DNA of 64,000 bases from Gammaproteobacteria bacterium (GCA_017302255.1 JAFLDV010000002.1:1-64000), one strand, 5' to 3'; positions 38,111-48,700 are shown, counted from the first letter of the stretch. Program-made: numbers and translations. Notes: generated by a model from the letters alone, not told the origin.

Positions 38111-38653
38111 TTAACGCGCGTAGGTTGCGGTTAAAGTTTTCTTTGCCAAGGCTTTGGCGTTAAGCATATAACCAACTAACGCCGGGTTGGCATTGTCTGG
38201 AACTTCCAATTTAGCATCTGGGAGCGCCCACACAGTAAACTGATAACGATGCATCCCATGGCCTTCAGGCGGGCAAGCGCCACCGAAGTTTTTTACTCCA
38301 AAGTCGTTGATAAAACTACGGCTCCCTTCAGGTAACTTTCCACCCTCAGATCCAGCGCCTTGAGCTAAAGATGTCGTAGCTACAGGAATATCAACCACTA
38401 ACCAATGCCACCATCCAGCTTCAGTCGGTGCATCAGGATCATAAGCGGTAACCGCGACACTTTTAGTACCTGCCGGCAAATCAGACCAATTAAGCGCAGG
38501 CGATTTATTGGCACCAGCACAACCAAAACCCGCAAATTCAAAGGTTTTCGCCATAAAATGACCTTCTTTGATGTCGGGGCTGCTTAATTGCACTGCATTT
38601 GCGGTAAAAGACAATGCGCTTAGCGCGGCTAAAGATAACTTCAAAAATTGCAT
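38111..38653 (-). CDS. Secreted PEBP-family protein (YbhB/YbcL-like)
   Basis: A 180-residue member of the bacterial phosphatidylethanolamine-binding protein / Raf-kinase-inhibitor-like family. Signal peptide about 1-20 (ending SFTANA), then the family blocks GAGC-less variant GFGCAGANKSPALNWSD, SVAVTAYDPDAPT (the DPDxP ligand loop), WWHWLVVDIP, and GGACPPEGHGMHRYQFTVWAL with the conserved His and GxHRY. Periplasmic location is inferred. Ligand unknown. Confidence 0.9.
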   Translation of the reverse strand: MQFLKLSLAALSALSFTANAVQLSSPDIKEGHFMAKTFEFAGFGCAGANKSPALNWSDLPAGTKSVAVTAYDPDAPTEAGWWHWLVVDIPVATTSLAQGAGSEGGKLPEGSRSFINDFGVKNFGGACPPEGHGMHRYQFTVWALPDAKLEVPDNANPALVGYMLNAKALAKKTLTATYAR

Positions 38654-38692
38654 AACGAACCCTCGGTTAAATACCAGTCGATGAGTTTAAAA

Positions 38693-39136
38693 CTAACTCA
38701 ACGGCTGCAATTTTGCTGAATTTTGTTGTAACCACTGCACAAATTGCTGTTTTGGTAGCGCGCCAGATAACTGAGCGATCACCTGCCCTTGTTGCATCAA
38801 TATGAGTGTCGGAATAGATCGGATCTGAAATTGTGCAGCTAATTCAGTTTGTTGTTCAGTATTCACCTTCCCAAAGCGAAACATCGGCGCAAGTTCCGCC
38901 GCCGTTTGTGCGAATACTGGGGCGAAATTCTGACATGGCCCACACCAACTCGCCCAAAAATCAATGACTAAAGGAACTTCTGACTTTTGCGCGTGATTAG
39001 CAAAATTAGCCAAGTTTAGTTCGATTGGCTGGTGAGTAATTAACGGACTTTTGCATTTGCCACAAACGGCTTGTTGCGACAATTTCTCTAAAGCAACGCG
39101 GTTTAAGCCAGCGCAATGTGGACAGGCGATGATCAT
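38693..39136 (-). CDS. trxC: Thioredoxin 2 with N-terminal zinc finger
   Basis: 147-residue cytoplasmic thioredoxin of the TrxC type. An N-terminal zinc ribbon is formed by CPHC (5-8) and CGKC (25-28), followed by the thioredoxin fold with WCGPC (64-68) and the cis-Pro in RSIPTLIL. In E. coli TrxC is an oxidative-stress thioredoxin. I choose ATG 39136, preceded by AGGAGATTG, over the in-frame ATG at 39160. Confidence 0.94.
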   Translation of the reverse strand: MIIACPHCAGLNRVALEKLSQQAVCGKCKSPLITHQPIELNLANFANHAQKSEVPLVIDFWASWCGPCQNFAPVFAQTAAELAPMFRFGKVNTEQQTELAAQFQIRSIPTLILMQQGQVIAQLSGALPKQQFVQWLQQNSAKLQPLS

Positions 39137-39241
39137 CTGCAATCTCCTAGCAATTATCATATTGAGGAAATGGGGATCTTTTTAACAGATTCAACTATCG
39201 GCTTACTGGCGGCTGCCGCAGCATAACGCAGGAAGAGAGGC

Positions 39242-39277
39242 AAAAAAAAGCCAGCTCATGTTTGCACACGGCTGGCC
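39242..39277 (-). terminator. Terminator after deaD
   Basis: On the minus strand GGCCAGC (39271-39277) pairs with GCTGGCT (39249-39255) across a 15-nt loop with partial inner pairing, followed by eight T. It lies 65 bp after the deaD stop and before trxC. Confidence 0.7.
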
Positions 39278-39341
39278 TTGATTAGTCGAACTTTTGCTTA
39301 TCCCTCAACTGTTTTAGCAGTTGGGTAAAGCACAACGACTA

Positions 39342-41207
39342 TTAGTCGCGAGTACGACGTTTTGGTGCTGCACCTGGACGCGGACCTGCACCACTTGGGC
39401 GACGGTCTGAGCCTGGGCGATCTGAACCAGGACGATCTGACGACGGACGGTCAGAAGCTGGACGCTCAGAACGTTCATAAGTTGGACGTTCAGCTGGTGC
39501 ACCATTGTCCACACTGATATTCAGTTTTTGCTTACGCACATAAACTTTTTTCAGGTGTTGGAAAATTTCATTTGGAATATCAGCTGGTAATTCAACTGTA
39601 GAGAAATGATCAAACAGTTTGATGTTACCAATGAATTGACTGTCGATATTAGCTTCGTTCGCGATAGCACCAACGATGTCACCTGCGCGAACGCCGTGTT
39701 CTTTGCCCACTTCAATACGGTAAGTATTGTAGTTGCCTTGCATTTCGCGACGTTGACGTGGACCACGCTCTGGACGATCACCTGTACGTTCTGGACGCTC
39801 ACCTGAACGCTCATAACGAGCTGGACGATCACCACGCTCTGTGCGTTCTGGACGCTCACCACGAGCATGCGGTTCACGAATTTCAGGGAACTGTTTAGCA
39901 ACGTTTAACGGTTGATCTTTTTGCGCTAGGAATAACAAGGCTGCAGCTAAATCTGCGTCCGTTGTTTCTAACTTTTCACGCCAATCGTTAATTAAGTCTT
40001 GGAAGAAACTTAAGTTTTTCGCTTCGATTGTGTTCGCTAATTGCTCGCGGAACTGCTCGATACGACGTTGTTCAATGACTTCGCCTGTTGGCAGAGACAT
40101 TTTTTCGATTGGTTGACGAGTTGCTTGTTCAATAGTGCGCAACAAACGACGTTCACGTGGTGACACGAATAAAATCGCTTTACCTTCACGACCGGCACGA
40201 CCTGTACGGCCGATACGGTGTACATAAGCTTCGCTATCGTACGGAATATCGTAGTTAATAACTAAACTGATACGCTCAACGTCAAGACCACGAGCAGCAA
40301 CGTCAGTCGCTACGATAATGTCGATCTGACCCGCTTTTAAGCGGCGAATGGTTTGTTCGCGGTTGGCTTGGTTCATATCGCCATTGAGGCAAGCTACAGC
40401 ATAACCGCGAGCACCTAATTTTTCGGAAATTTCCTCAGTCGCGCTCTTCGTACGAACGAAGATGATGCTTGCATCATACTCTTCGCCTTCTAATACACGT
40501 GTTAATGCATCAAGTTTCTGATTACCATCAAGCATCACGTAACGTTGAGTGATACGCTCAACAGTACTAGTTTTTGATTCGATCTTAATTTCTTGGGCAT
40601 TTTTCAAATGCTTTTGGGCAATAGCACGGATTTGCGATGGCATAGTTGCAGAGAACATTGCAACCTGACGGCCTGCTGGCGTCGCATCCATGATCGTTTG
40701 CACGTCATCTATAAAGCCCATACGCAACATTTCGTCGGCTTCATCTAATACGATTGCGCGCAATTTATCTAATTGCAACGTGCCGCGATCTAAGTGATCG
40801 AGGATACGACCTGGCGTACCAACAATAACTTGTGAGCCGCGCTTTAATGATTTAAGTTGGTTGGTATAGCTTTGACCGCCGTATAACGGCAGAACGTGGA
40901 ACGCAGGCATGAAGCGCGCATAAGCTTGGAAAGCTTCAGCAACTTGGATAGCCAGTTCACGTGTTGGAGCCAACACCAAAATTTGTGGTTCGTTTTGAGC
41001 CGGATCGAGTCGGGCAAGCAAAGGCAGAGCAAAAGCGGCAGTTTTACCAGTACCGGTTTGTGCTTGGCCAAGTAAGTCCTCTCCAGCCAACAGTTTTGGG
41101 ATGGCCGCCGCCTGGATTGGCGATGGAGTTTCATAACCCAATTCTGTTACTGCACGTAACAAGGGTTCCGGCAGCGCAAGCTGGGAAAAAGTCAGGGACT
41201 CAGACAT
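39342..41207 (-). CDS. deaD: DEAD-box RNA helicase DeaD (CsdA)
   Basis: ATP-dependent RNA helicase for cold-shock translation, 50S assembly and mRNA decay. 621 residues from the ATG at 41207: Q motif, Walker A AQTGTGKT (49-56), VLDEADEML, SATMP, and YVHRIGRTGRAGR in the second RecA domain; then a DbpA-type RNA-binding domain (YRIEVGKEHGVRAGDIVGAI region). Two low-complexity Arg-rich stretches flank that domain, one of RPERTERGDRPARYERSGER type and one C-terminal of SDRPGSDRP repeats. The longer frame to 41351 is not needed. A hairpin in its upstream region (41295-41326) may belong to its 5' leader. Confidence 0.95.
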   Translation of the reverse strand: MSESLTFSQLALPEPLLRAVTELGYETPSPIQAAAIPKLLAGEDLLGQAQTGTGKTAAFALPLLARLDPAQNEPQILVLAPTRELAIQVAEAFQAYARFMPAFHVLPLYGGQSYTNQLKSLKRGSQVIVGTPGRILDHLDRGTLQLDKLRAIVLDEADEMLRMGFIDDVQTIMDATPAGRQVAMFSATMPSQIRAIAQKHLKNAQEIKIESKTSTVERITQRYVMLDGNQKLDALTRVLEGEEYDASIIFVRTKSATEEISEKLGARGYAVACLNGDMNQANREQTIRRLKAGQIDIIVATDVAARGLDVERISLVINYDIPYDSEAYVHRIGRTGRAGREGKAILFVSPRERRLLRTIEQATRQPIEKMSLPTGEVIEQRRIEQFREQLANTIEAKNLSFFQDLINDWREKLETTDADLAAALLFLAQKDQPLNVAKQFPEIREPHARGERPERTERGDRPARYERSGERPERTGDRPERGPRQRREMQGNYNTYRIEVGKEHGVRAGDIVGAIANEANIDSQFIGNIKLFDHFSTVELPADIPNEIFQHLKKVYVRKQKLNISVDNGAPAERPTYERSERPASDRPSSDRPGSDRPGSDRRPSGAGPRPGAAPKRRTRD

Positions 41208-41294
41208 ATTTTGTATAAACCTCAATAACACGCAGGCGATAGGTGGTTGTGCTATTGTAGTTTTACAGAGCCTGCTTTGCTGTAAAAATACCCC

Positions 41295-41330
41295 AAACGT
41301 GCAGATAAGCATGGCTTTGCACGTTTTTAT
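41295..41330. promoter_or_regulatory. Strong hairpin in the deaD/mioC divergent region
   Basis: AAACGTGCA (41295-41303) pairs with TGCACGTTT (41318-41326), and inside it AAGC pairs with GCTT around an ATG loop. On the plus strand TTTTTATT follows, which makes it terminator-shaped just 44 bp before mioC. On the minus strand it lies in the probable deaD leader and is followed by TGGGGTATTTTT. It could be a leader attenuator or structure for deaD, or a barrier to transcription entering mioC. Confidence 0.45.
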
Positions 41331-41373
41331 TCCAGTAGTATAGCCAATCATTTACCTGACAAGAGGTTACTAG

Positions 41374-41820
41374 ATGATTGAGATCCTCGTGGGCAGCCAA
41401 ATGGGTGCTGCTGAATACACTGCAGACCAAGTTGCTGAAACACTGGCACAAGCGGGTTATGAAGTCAGGCTGCATCTGACACCCGAATTAGAACAACTAT
41501 CCAGAAACTCAACCTGGTTAGTGATCACCTCGACCTATGGTGCGGGTGATCTGCCCGACAATATCCAACCCTTTGCGGATCAATTAGCACGCGATCAAAC
41601 TGATCTTACCACAATTTCGTATGCCGTGATCACTTTAGGTGACTCTAGCTATGATACTTTTTGCTTTGCTGGGCTAAAAATGCGGCAATTGCTCGACAAA
41701 TGCCAAGCAAAGTATTTAGGTCTAAGTTTAGATATTGATGTGCAACAAGCTGATTTACCTGAAGATACGGCACTTGCTTGGTTACCTCAGTTTACAAACC
41801 TAGTGGCCAAGCCCTCTTAA
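41374..41820 (+). CDS. mioC: Flavodoxin-like protein MioC
   Basis: 148-residue FMN-binding flavodoxin fold. The phosphate loop is GSQMGAAEYTADQV (7-20), and STYGAGDLPDNIQPF and LGDSSYDTFCFAG are the other two FMN loops. In E. coli MioC is encoded beside oriC and its transcription runs into the origin; the same orientation toward oriC is kept here. It was reported as needed for biotin synthase activity in vitro. Confidence 0.93.
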   Translation: MIEILVGSQMGAAEYTADQVAETLAQAGYEVRLHLTPELEQLSRNSTWLVITSTYGAGDLPDNIQPFADQLARDQTDLTTISYAVITLGDSSYDTFCFAGLKMRQLLDKCQAKYLGLSLDIDVQQADLPEDTALAWLPQFTNLVAKPS

Positions 41821-41829
41821 ATTTTGTTG

Positions 41830-41860
41830 AAAAAAAAGGCGGGTAAAATTTACCCGCCAA
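41830..41860 (-). terminator. Minus-strand terminator downstream of mioC
   Basis: GGCGGGTAAA (41838-41847) / TTTACCCGCC (41849-41858), a 10-bp perfect stem. The T-run (eight) follows the hairpin only on the minus strand; on the plus strand the hairpin is followed by A's. It therefore ends leftward transcription coming out of the oriC side, not mioC. It stands directly after the stop of the small minus frame at 41871. Confidence 0.75.
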
Positions 41861-41870
41861 AAAACACAAG

Positions 41871-41987
41871 TCACTGTCCAGAAACTGGATATCTAACGTT
41901 TACTCCATTGACCCTCACAGCAGAGCCAACACCTCTAATGTATGCTGTAAACACAAATGCTACTTTATAAAAGTCTGATAAAGTCAT
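41871..41987 (-). pseudogene. 38-codon frame, probably the 3' remnant of a lost gene
   Basis: A minus-strand frame of 38 codons reading MTLSDFYKVAFVFTAYIRGV and then GSAVRVNGVNVRYPVSGQ, stop TGA. The sequence looks like the beta-strand-rich end of a real protein, and an intrinsic terminator follows the stop within 13 bp, as after a genuine gene. There is no Shine-Dalgarno before its ATG and upstream frames are broken, so I infer a decayed gene tail rather than an intact small gene. No family recognised. Confidence 0.35.
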
Positions 41988-42304
41988 GATAAATCTAGTA
42001 TTTCGTTTAAAAAATCAGCAAATGAACGATTTTTCAACCCCAAAAAAGTAACAAATACAAATCAGTAAAAAAATTTAAAACGCAGATCTAACGCCAACCA
42101 ATAAATTAAATGGCACAAAACTAGCGCCTATAAACAAACATCTAAATAGAACTCTTGATATGGCAACGGACAAAAATCTAGCGTTAACGTCTGCCGATCC
42201 TCAACCAAAAACATGCAGTAATTTTGAGTCGGCCTGAAAAAAGCAAATAAACTCGAGATTGAAGAATTTACTCACGGCAATCAAATAAGCCGCTAACCGG
42301 CAAA
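41988..42304. other. A/T-rich non-coding stretch between mioC and oriC
   Basis: No gene can be supported. The minus strand has a second tail-like frame ending FNLLVGVRSAF-stop at about 42074-42195, but it has no start or ribosome site. A GCGTTA / TAACGC pair (42089-42094 and 42181-42186) was considered as a recombination site and rejected. The stretch is probably degraded sequence. Confidence 0.3.
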
Positions 42305-42741
42305 TGTGGATAAAGCCGAAATGAACAACTTAAAAATCGTTTTACTGAGCTTACGCTGGCTGTAACTGAGGCAAACGGTAAGCAAGATCTATTTATACGG
42401 ACTTACCCACAATTAGATCTCAACTTGATCACAACTGTGGATAAATCACGTATAACCCAGTGCAAAAGCTGGTGTTATCCTCTGCATCAAAAAAACGCTA
42501 AATCTGCCTGTGGATAAAACAGCGACTTGATCACAGGCTTAAGGAATGCAGATCCGGATCAGATCACAGTTTAGATCCTTCGTAAGATCCTGATGATCAA
42601 GGGCAAAAAGTACTTATGCACCGCAAACGGCCTGCTTAGTAGTAACAATAATAAGAAAGATCTATATAAAAGATCTATTTATATACTAAGGATCCTTTTG
42701 GATCTCGACGGTATTTTAATCGTTCCGTTTCAAGTCGGATC
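42305..42741. other. oriC: Chromosomal replication origin oriC (E. coli type)
   Basis: Between mioC and mnmG, exactly as in E. coli. Three perfect DnaA boxes TGTGGATAA at 42305-42313, 42436-42444 and 42509-42517, all in the same orientation, and one TTACCCACA at 42403-42411 in the opposite orientation. By eye count 15 GATC sites fall within 42386-42741 (about 1.4 expected), a target for Dam methylation and SeqA. The mnmG-proximal end holds A/T-rich 13-mers (see 42650-42694). Box order relative to the 13-mers and to the flanking genes follows the E. coli plan. Confidence 0.9.
42650..42694 (-). repeat. DNA unwinding element: A/T-rich 13-mers of oriC
   Basis: Read on the minus strand, GATCTTTTATATA (42675-42663) is followed without gap by GATCTTTCTTATT (42662-42650). 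Both fit the E. coli oriC 13-mer pattern GATCTnTTnTTTT at most positions. A less similar A/T-rich piece beginning GATCCTTAGTATA precedes them (42694 down). This is where DnaA-ATP would first open the duplex. Confidence 0.75.
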
Positions 42742-42793
42742 CAGTTACAATACGCGCCCTTTTTTGCTTAGTTTGTGACGGTGTGAGGCTAAT

Positions 42794-44683
42794 ATGTTGT
42801 TTCAACAAACCTATGATGTGATTGTGGTCGGTGGCGGACATGCCGGAACCGAAGCGGCGTTAGCTGCAGCACGGATGGGCATGCAAACTTTATTATTAAC
42901 TCACAACGTTGAGACCTTGGGATTAATGTCCTGTAACCCTGCTATAGGCGGTATTGGTAAAGGCCATTTGGTAAAAGAGATCGATGCCATGGGTGGTGCT
43001 ATGGCAATGGCTACTGACAAAGCAGGCATTCAATTTAGAACTTTAAATAGTTCTAAGGGCCCAGCAGTTCGGGCTACACGCGCACAGGCTGACCGTCAGT
43101 TATATCGTGCGGCTATTCGTCAGATCCTAGAAAACCAACCAAATCTACAAATTTTCCAACAAGCTTGTGATGATCTGATCGTTGAACAGGATCGAGTCAC
43201 AGGTGTTGTTACCCAGATGGGTCTGAAGTTCACCGCAAAAAGCGTAGTTTTAACCGTAGGGACTTTCCTCGCTGGACAAATCCATATCGGTTTAGAAAAT
43301 TACAGTGGCGGCCGAGCTGGCGATCCGCCATCAGTATCACTGGCAAAACGATTACGTGATCTGCCATTTCGAGTGGGCCGATTGAAAACTGGGACTCCAC
43401 CACGTATCGATGCGCGAAGTGTCGATTTTTCAAAGATGCAACCGCAACCAGGTGATACTCCATTACCGGTAATGTCGTTCATGGGTAAACAAAGTGATCA
43501 TCCACGTCAAATCCCTTGTTACATCACTTATACCAATGAAAAAACACACGATATTATCCGCGGTGGTCTAGATAGATCGCCAATGTATACCGGCGTTATT
43601 GAAGGGGTTGGCCCACGTTATTGCCCATCGATTGAAGACAAAATCAATCGGTTTGCCGATAAAGATAAACACCAAATCTTCATTGAACCTGAAGGGTTGA
43701 CTACTCACGAGCTATACCCAAATGGTATTTCGACAAGCTTGCCATTTGATGTGCAATTGGCCTTGGTCCATTCGATACCAGGTTTGGAAAACGCCCATAT
43801 CACTCGCCCTGGTTATGCAATCGAGTACGATTTCTTCGATCCTCGCGATCTGAAAACTTCCCTTGAAAGCAAATTCATCAAAGGCTTGTTTTTTGCAGGG
43901 CAAATCAATGGCACAACCGGCTACGAAGAAGCTGGCGCACAGGGCTTATTGGCGGGTTTAAACGCCGCGTTGCTAGTGAAAGAACAAGACGCATGGGCAC
44001 CATCACGTGATCAAGCATACTTGGGTGTTTTGGTCGACGATCTGACTACGCTTGGCACAAAAGAACCGTATCGGATGTTCACCAGCCGTGCTGAATATCG
44101 TTTGATGTTGCGTGAAGATAACGCTGATATCCGCTTAACAACCAAAGGCCGAGAGCTTGGTTTAGTGGATGATGCGCGTTGGGCAGCGTTTAACCTGAAA
44201 ATCGAGCAAATTGAACTCGAGCGTCAGCGCTTAAAGCAGCAATGGGTGCATCCACAACACGCAGCTTTGGCTGAAGTAAATCAGTTACTGAAAACGCCGT
44301 TAAGCCGTGAAGCTAGCTTAGAAGATCTGATCCGTCGTCCTGAAGTCAATTATAAGGATCTGATGGCGATCGAGAGTGTCGGACCTGGTCTTGCTGATCA
44401 AGCTGCTGCTGAACAAGTTGAAATTCAAATTAAATATGAAGGTTATATCAACCGTCAGCAGGATGAAATTGCCAAACATGAGCGCAATGAAACCACACGA
44501 TTACCTGAAAAATTTGATTACAGCGTAGTTAAAGGGTTGTCGAACGAAGTAGTTCTGAAACTAAACCAATCGCAACCTGAAACTGTTGGCCAGGCATCGC
44601 GGATCTCAGGAATAACTCCGGCTGCGATCTCATTGCTGTTAGTTTATTTAAAGAAACAAGGTTTGCTGCGTAAAACAGCTTGA
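42794..44683 (+). CDS. mnmG: tRNA uridine-5-carboxymethylaminomethyl enzyme MnmG
   Basis: FAD- and NADH-dependent partner of MnmE in wobble-uridine modification. 629 residues (E. coli 629) with the dinucleotide motif [10 protein letters not shown] (13-22), [21 protein letters not shown] in pieces, [10 protein letters not shown], and the C-terminal helical domain beginning near [16 protein letters not shown] precedes the ATG. First rightward gene after oriC, so it is transcribed with the leftmost origin edge in its leader. Confidence 0.98.
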   Translation: MLFQQTYDVIVVGGGHAGTEAALAAARMGMQTLLLTHNVETLGLMSCNPAIGGIGKGHLVKEIDAMGGAMAMATDKAGIQFRTLNSSKGPAVRATRAQADRQLYRAAIRQILENQPNLQIFQQACDDLIVEQDRVTGVVTQMGLKFTAKSVVLTVGTFLAGQIHIGLENYSGGRAGDPPSVSLAKRLRDLPFRVGRLKTGTPPRIDARSVDFSKMQPQPGDTPLPVMSFMGKQSDHPRQIPCYITYTNEKTHDIIRGGLDRSPMYTGVIEGVGPRYCPSIEDKINRFADKDKHQIFIEPEGLTTHELYPNGISTSLPFDVQLALVHSIPGLENAHITRPGYAIEYDFFDPRDLKTSLESKFIKGLFFAGQINGTTGYEEAGAQGLLAGLNAALLVKEQDAWAPSRDQAYLGVLVDDLTTLGTKEPYRMFTSRAEYRLMLREDNADIRLTTKGRELGLVDDARWAAFNLKIEQIELERQRLKQQWVHPQHAALAEVNQLLKTPLSREASLEDLIRRPEVNYKDLMAIESVGPGLADQAAAEQVEIQIKYEGYINRQQDEIAKHERNETTRLPEKFDYSVVKGLSNEVVLKLNQSQPETVGQASRISGITPAAISLLLVYLKKQGLLRKTA

Positions 44684-44690
44684 GGAATTT

Positions 44691-45326
44691 ATGCACGCAA
44701 AACTTTTAGCGCAACTTAATGAATTAGTTGCAAAAACTGAATTAAAGTTGTCTGAAAAACAACTAGATCAGTTAGTGCAATATGTGTTGTTACTGGATAA
44801 ATGGAACAGCGCCTACAATCTGACGTCAGTACGTGATCCAGCTGAAATGCTAGTGAAACACATTATGGATAGTTTGGTTGTAGCGCCGCATTTGCACGGA
44901 AATAACATTATCGACGTTGGCACAGGACCTGGCTTGCCGGGCATTCCATTGGCTATTTGTTGCCCAGAAAAAAACTTTACCCTGCTCGATAGCTTAGGAA
45001 AACGGATCCGCTTTTTAAACCAAGTGAAATTACAGCTTGGTTTAACTAACGTCACACCTCTGCAAAGTCGTGTTGAAGCGCACCATACCGACCTAGGTTA
45101 TGATACAGTGCTAAGCCGAGCGTTTGCTTCTTTAGGTGATATGATCAGCTGGTGTCGACACTTACCAGCGACTAATGGTCAGTTTCTCGCCATGAAAGGC
45201 GCTCTGGCACAGGAAGAAATTGCAGCTTTACCGGATTTTGTTAAAGTGGTTGGCAATATCGAACTGCAGGTACCAGCGCTGATTGGTCAGCGCTATTTGT
45301 TAATTCTGGAAAAAACGGCGCAGTGA
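44691..45326 (+). CDS. rsmG: 16S rRNA m7G527 methyltransferase
   Basis: 211-residue SAM-dependent methyltransferase for G527 of 16S rRNA. SAM motif [17 protein letters not shown], then [14 protein letters not shown] and [14 protein letters not shown] precedes the ATG; 7 bp after mnmG. The mnmG-rsmG-parA-parB order is conserved in many bacteria. Confidence 0.97.
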   Translation: MHAKLLAQLNELVAKTELKLSEKQLDQLVQYVLLLDKWNSAYNLTSVRDPAEMLVKHIMDSLVVAPHLHGNNIIDVGTGPGLPGIPLAICCPEKNFTLLDSLGKRIRFLNQVKLQLGLTNVTPLQSRVEAHHTDLGYDTVLSRAFASLGDMISWCRHLPATNGQFLAMKGALAQEEIAALPDFVKVVGNIELQVPALIGQRYLLILEKTAQ

Positions 45327-45338
45327 CGAGGGAATTTC

Positions 45339-46133
45339 GTGGGCAAAATCATCGCAATCGCAAATCAGAAAGGTGGTGTTGGTAAAACCACAACCGCAGT
45401 TAATTTGGCAGCGTCGATGGCGGCAACCAAACGCCGTGTTTTGCTGATCGATTTAGACCCACAAGGCAACGCGACCATGGGCAGTGGTGTTGATAAACAT
45501 CAGGTGCCAGCAACAGCTTACGAACTTCTTGTTGAAGAAAAACCGTTAGCAGAAGTAGTTGTAAAAGAGACAGCCGGTGGTTACCACTTGGTTGCTGCCA
45601 ACTCTGATGTCACTGCCGCGGAAGTTCGCTTATTAGACGTATTTGCCCGCGAGTTACGCCTACGCAATGCTTTGAAAGACTATCGTGCACAGTACGATTT
45701 TATTTTTATCGACTGCCCGCCATCGCTCAATATGCTGACCGTAAATGCCATGGCCGCAGCTGATTCTGTACTGGTGCCGATGCAATGCGAATATTATGCC
45801 CTAGAAGGTCTGACAGCATTGGTTGATACCATCAACAAATTGGCCGCCGTGATCAACGCCGATCTTAAAATCGAAGGGATCCTGCGGACTATGTACGATC
45901 CGCGCAATCGCTTGGCAAATGATGTGTCAGAACAACTTAAACGGCACTTTGGCGAAAAAGTTTATCGCGCTGTAATTCCACGAAATGTGCGCTTGGCTGA
46001 AGCACCAAGTTTTGGTACTCCAGTAATGTATTATGATAAAAGTTCAACTGGTGCAAAGGCTTACCTCGCGCTTGCCGGTGAAATTTTACGACGTGCCGAG
46101 CAAAAAATTGTTAAATCAACGGCGTCAGTCTGA
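45339..46133 (+). CDS. parA: Chromosome partitioning ATPase ParA (Soj)
   Basis: 264-residue Walker-type ATPase that drives origin segregation by binding nucleoid DNA in its ATP state and being stimulated by ParB. The deviant Walker A KGGVGKTTT begins at residue 11, with DLDPQGNATMG and FIFIDCPPSLN as the other two nucleotide motifs. No N-terminal helix-turn-helix, so it is the small chromosomal type. GTG start after GAGGG, 12 bp after rsmG. Confidence 0.96.
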   Translation: MGKIIAIANQKGGVGKTTTAVNLAASMAATKRRVLLIDLDPQGNATMGSGVDKHQVPATAYELLVEEKPLAEVVVKETAGGYHLVAANSDVTAAEVRLLDVFARELRLRNALKDYRAQYDFIFIDCPPSLNMLTVNAMAAADSVLVPMQCEYYALEGLTALVDTINKLAAVINADLKIEGILRTMYDPRNRLANDVSEQLKRHFGEKVYRAVIPRNVRLAEAPSFGTPVMYYDKSSTGAKAYLALAGEILRRAEQKIVKSTASV

Positions 46134-46157
46134 GTTATTTAAGGAACTATAAGCATA

Positions 46158-47048
46158 ATGTCGGTGAAAAAACGAGGATTAGGGCGCGGTCTAGACGCAT
46201 TGTTGACCAATCAAAAGACGCCATCAGACGACAATGAATACCAGTCGGTAACCACACAAGCTGAGTTACAAAAGCTGCCTATTGAATGGTTGCGACCAGG
46301 CAAGTACCAGCCGCGCAAAGATATGTCACAAGACGCGCTGGAAGATTTAGCCAATTCAATCCGTGCGCAAGGGGTTATTCAGCCGATAGTCGTTCGAGAA
46401 CTGGCAAAAAACTCTTATGAAATTATTGCTGGTGAACGCCGTTGGCGTGCAGCGCAGATAGCACAACTATCTGAAATACCGTGCATTATTAAAAACGTAC
46501 CGGATGAAGCCGCCGTTGCTATCGCATTAATTGAAAATATTCAACGCGAAGATTTAAATGCAATGGAAGAAGCCGTGGCGTTGCTGCGTTTATCGACCGA
46601 GTTTGATCTAACGCATCAACAGGTCGCCGACGCTGTGGGAAAATCTCGCACCACGGTAACCAACCTATTACGTTTGAATCAGTTAGCTGATGATGTGAAG
46701 ACCTTACTTGAACATGGTGACATTGAAATGGGTCATGCTCGAGCGCTATTGGGTCTTGAGTTAGAACAACAATCTGACGCTGCACGTATTATCGCTGCCA
46801 AGCAAATGACGGTGCGGGAAGCAGAAAGTTTAGTTCGGAAGATTTTAGAACCTGCACCAGTGGTTGCCGCGAAAGCAAAAGACCCTGATGTTGCGGCTTT
46901 AGAGCAAAAAATTAGTGAACGATTTGGTGCGCCAGTCAGTATTAGTTACAACCGAAAAGGTAAAGGCGAATTAGTTATTTCGTACAGCAGTTTACCGGAA
47001 TTGGACGGCATTTTAAGCCAACTTGGTTTTGACACGACTGAAAACTAA
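46158..47048 (+). CDS. parB: Chromosome partitioning protein ParB (Spo0J)
   Basis: 296-residue CTP-dependent DNA clamp that loads at parS and spreads. KRGLGRGLDALL (the ParA-stimulating N-terminus), the IRAQGVIQPIVVRE and AGERRWRAAQIAQL boxes of the CTP/N-domain, and a helix-turn-helix around THQQVADAVGKSRTTVTNLLRL. Its probable targets are the two parS palindromes in recF. AAGGAACT precedes the ATG. Confidence 0.96.
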   Translation: MSVKKRGLGRGLDALLTNQKTPSDDNEYQSVTTQAELQKLPIEWLRPGKYQPRKDMSQDALEDLANSIRAQGVIQPIVVRELAKNSYEIIAGERRWRAAQIAQLSEIPCIIKNVPDEAAVAIALIENIQREDLNAMEEAVALLRLSTEFDLTHQQVADAVGKSRTTVTNLLRLNQLADDVKTLLEHGDIEMGHARALLGLELEQQSDAARIIAAKQMTVREAESLVRKILEPAPVVAAKAKDPDVAALEQKISERFGAPVSISYNRKGKGELVISYSSLPELDGILSQLGFDTTEN

Positions 47049-47099
47049 CCAAATGGGTTTCAATTATGTCGACATTAGTAGTAACGACGCGGCTTTTGG

Positions 47100-47127
47100 T
47101 TGCAAAAATAAGGCAGATAAGTATACT
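47100..47127 (+). promoter_or_regulatory. Probable atp operon promoter
   Basis: -35 TTGCAA (47100-47105), 16-bp spacer, -10 TATACT (47122-47127), 50 bp before the atpI start. It lies in the only sizeable gap between parB and atpC, so it is the natural place for the operon promoter. Assigned by eye. Confidence 0.5.
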
Positions 47128-47176
47128 TGCGCGAGCTTTTTGAACAGTTGAATTGTTTTCATTTAGGTGGTGCTTT

Positions 47177-48649
<1,473 letters not shown>

Positions 48650-48700
48650 TTTGGACGTCGAACAGAACTTTTACTTTTTGTAATTTAAGGAGAAGCGTTC

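Noticed and set aside
42089-42189. Possible integron attC site on the minus strand (GCGTTAGAT core with a distant TAACGC).
   Set aside because: One core matches GTTRRRY, but the other does not match RYYYAAC, and the arms between them are not complementary as an attC must be. No integrase gene in the window.
42074-42195. Minus-strand frame ending FNLLVGVRSAF-stop, resembling an outer-membrane protein C-terminus.
   Set aside because: No start, no ribosome site, interrupted upstream; too short to assign even as a remnant.
42593-42778. 61-codon plus-strand frame inside oriC.
   Set aside because: Covers the 13-mers and GATC cluster, has no Shine-Dalgarno and ends just before mnmG; explained by the origin sequence.
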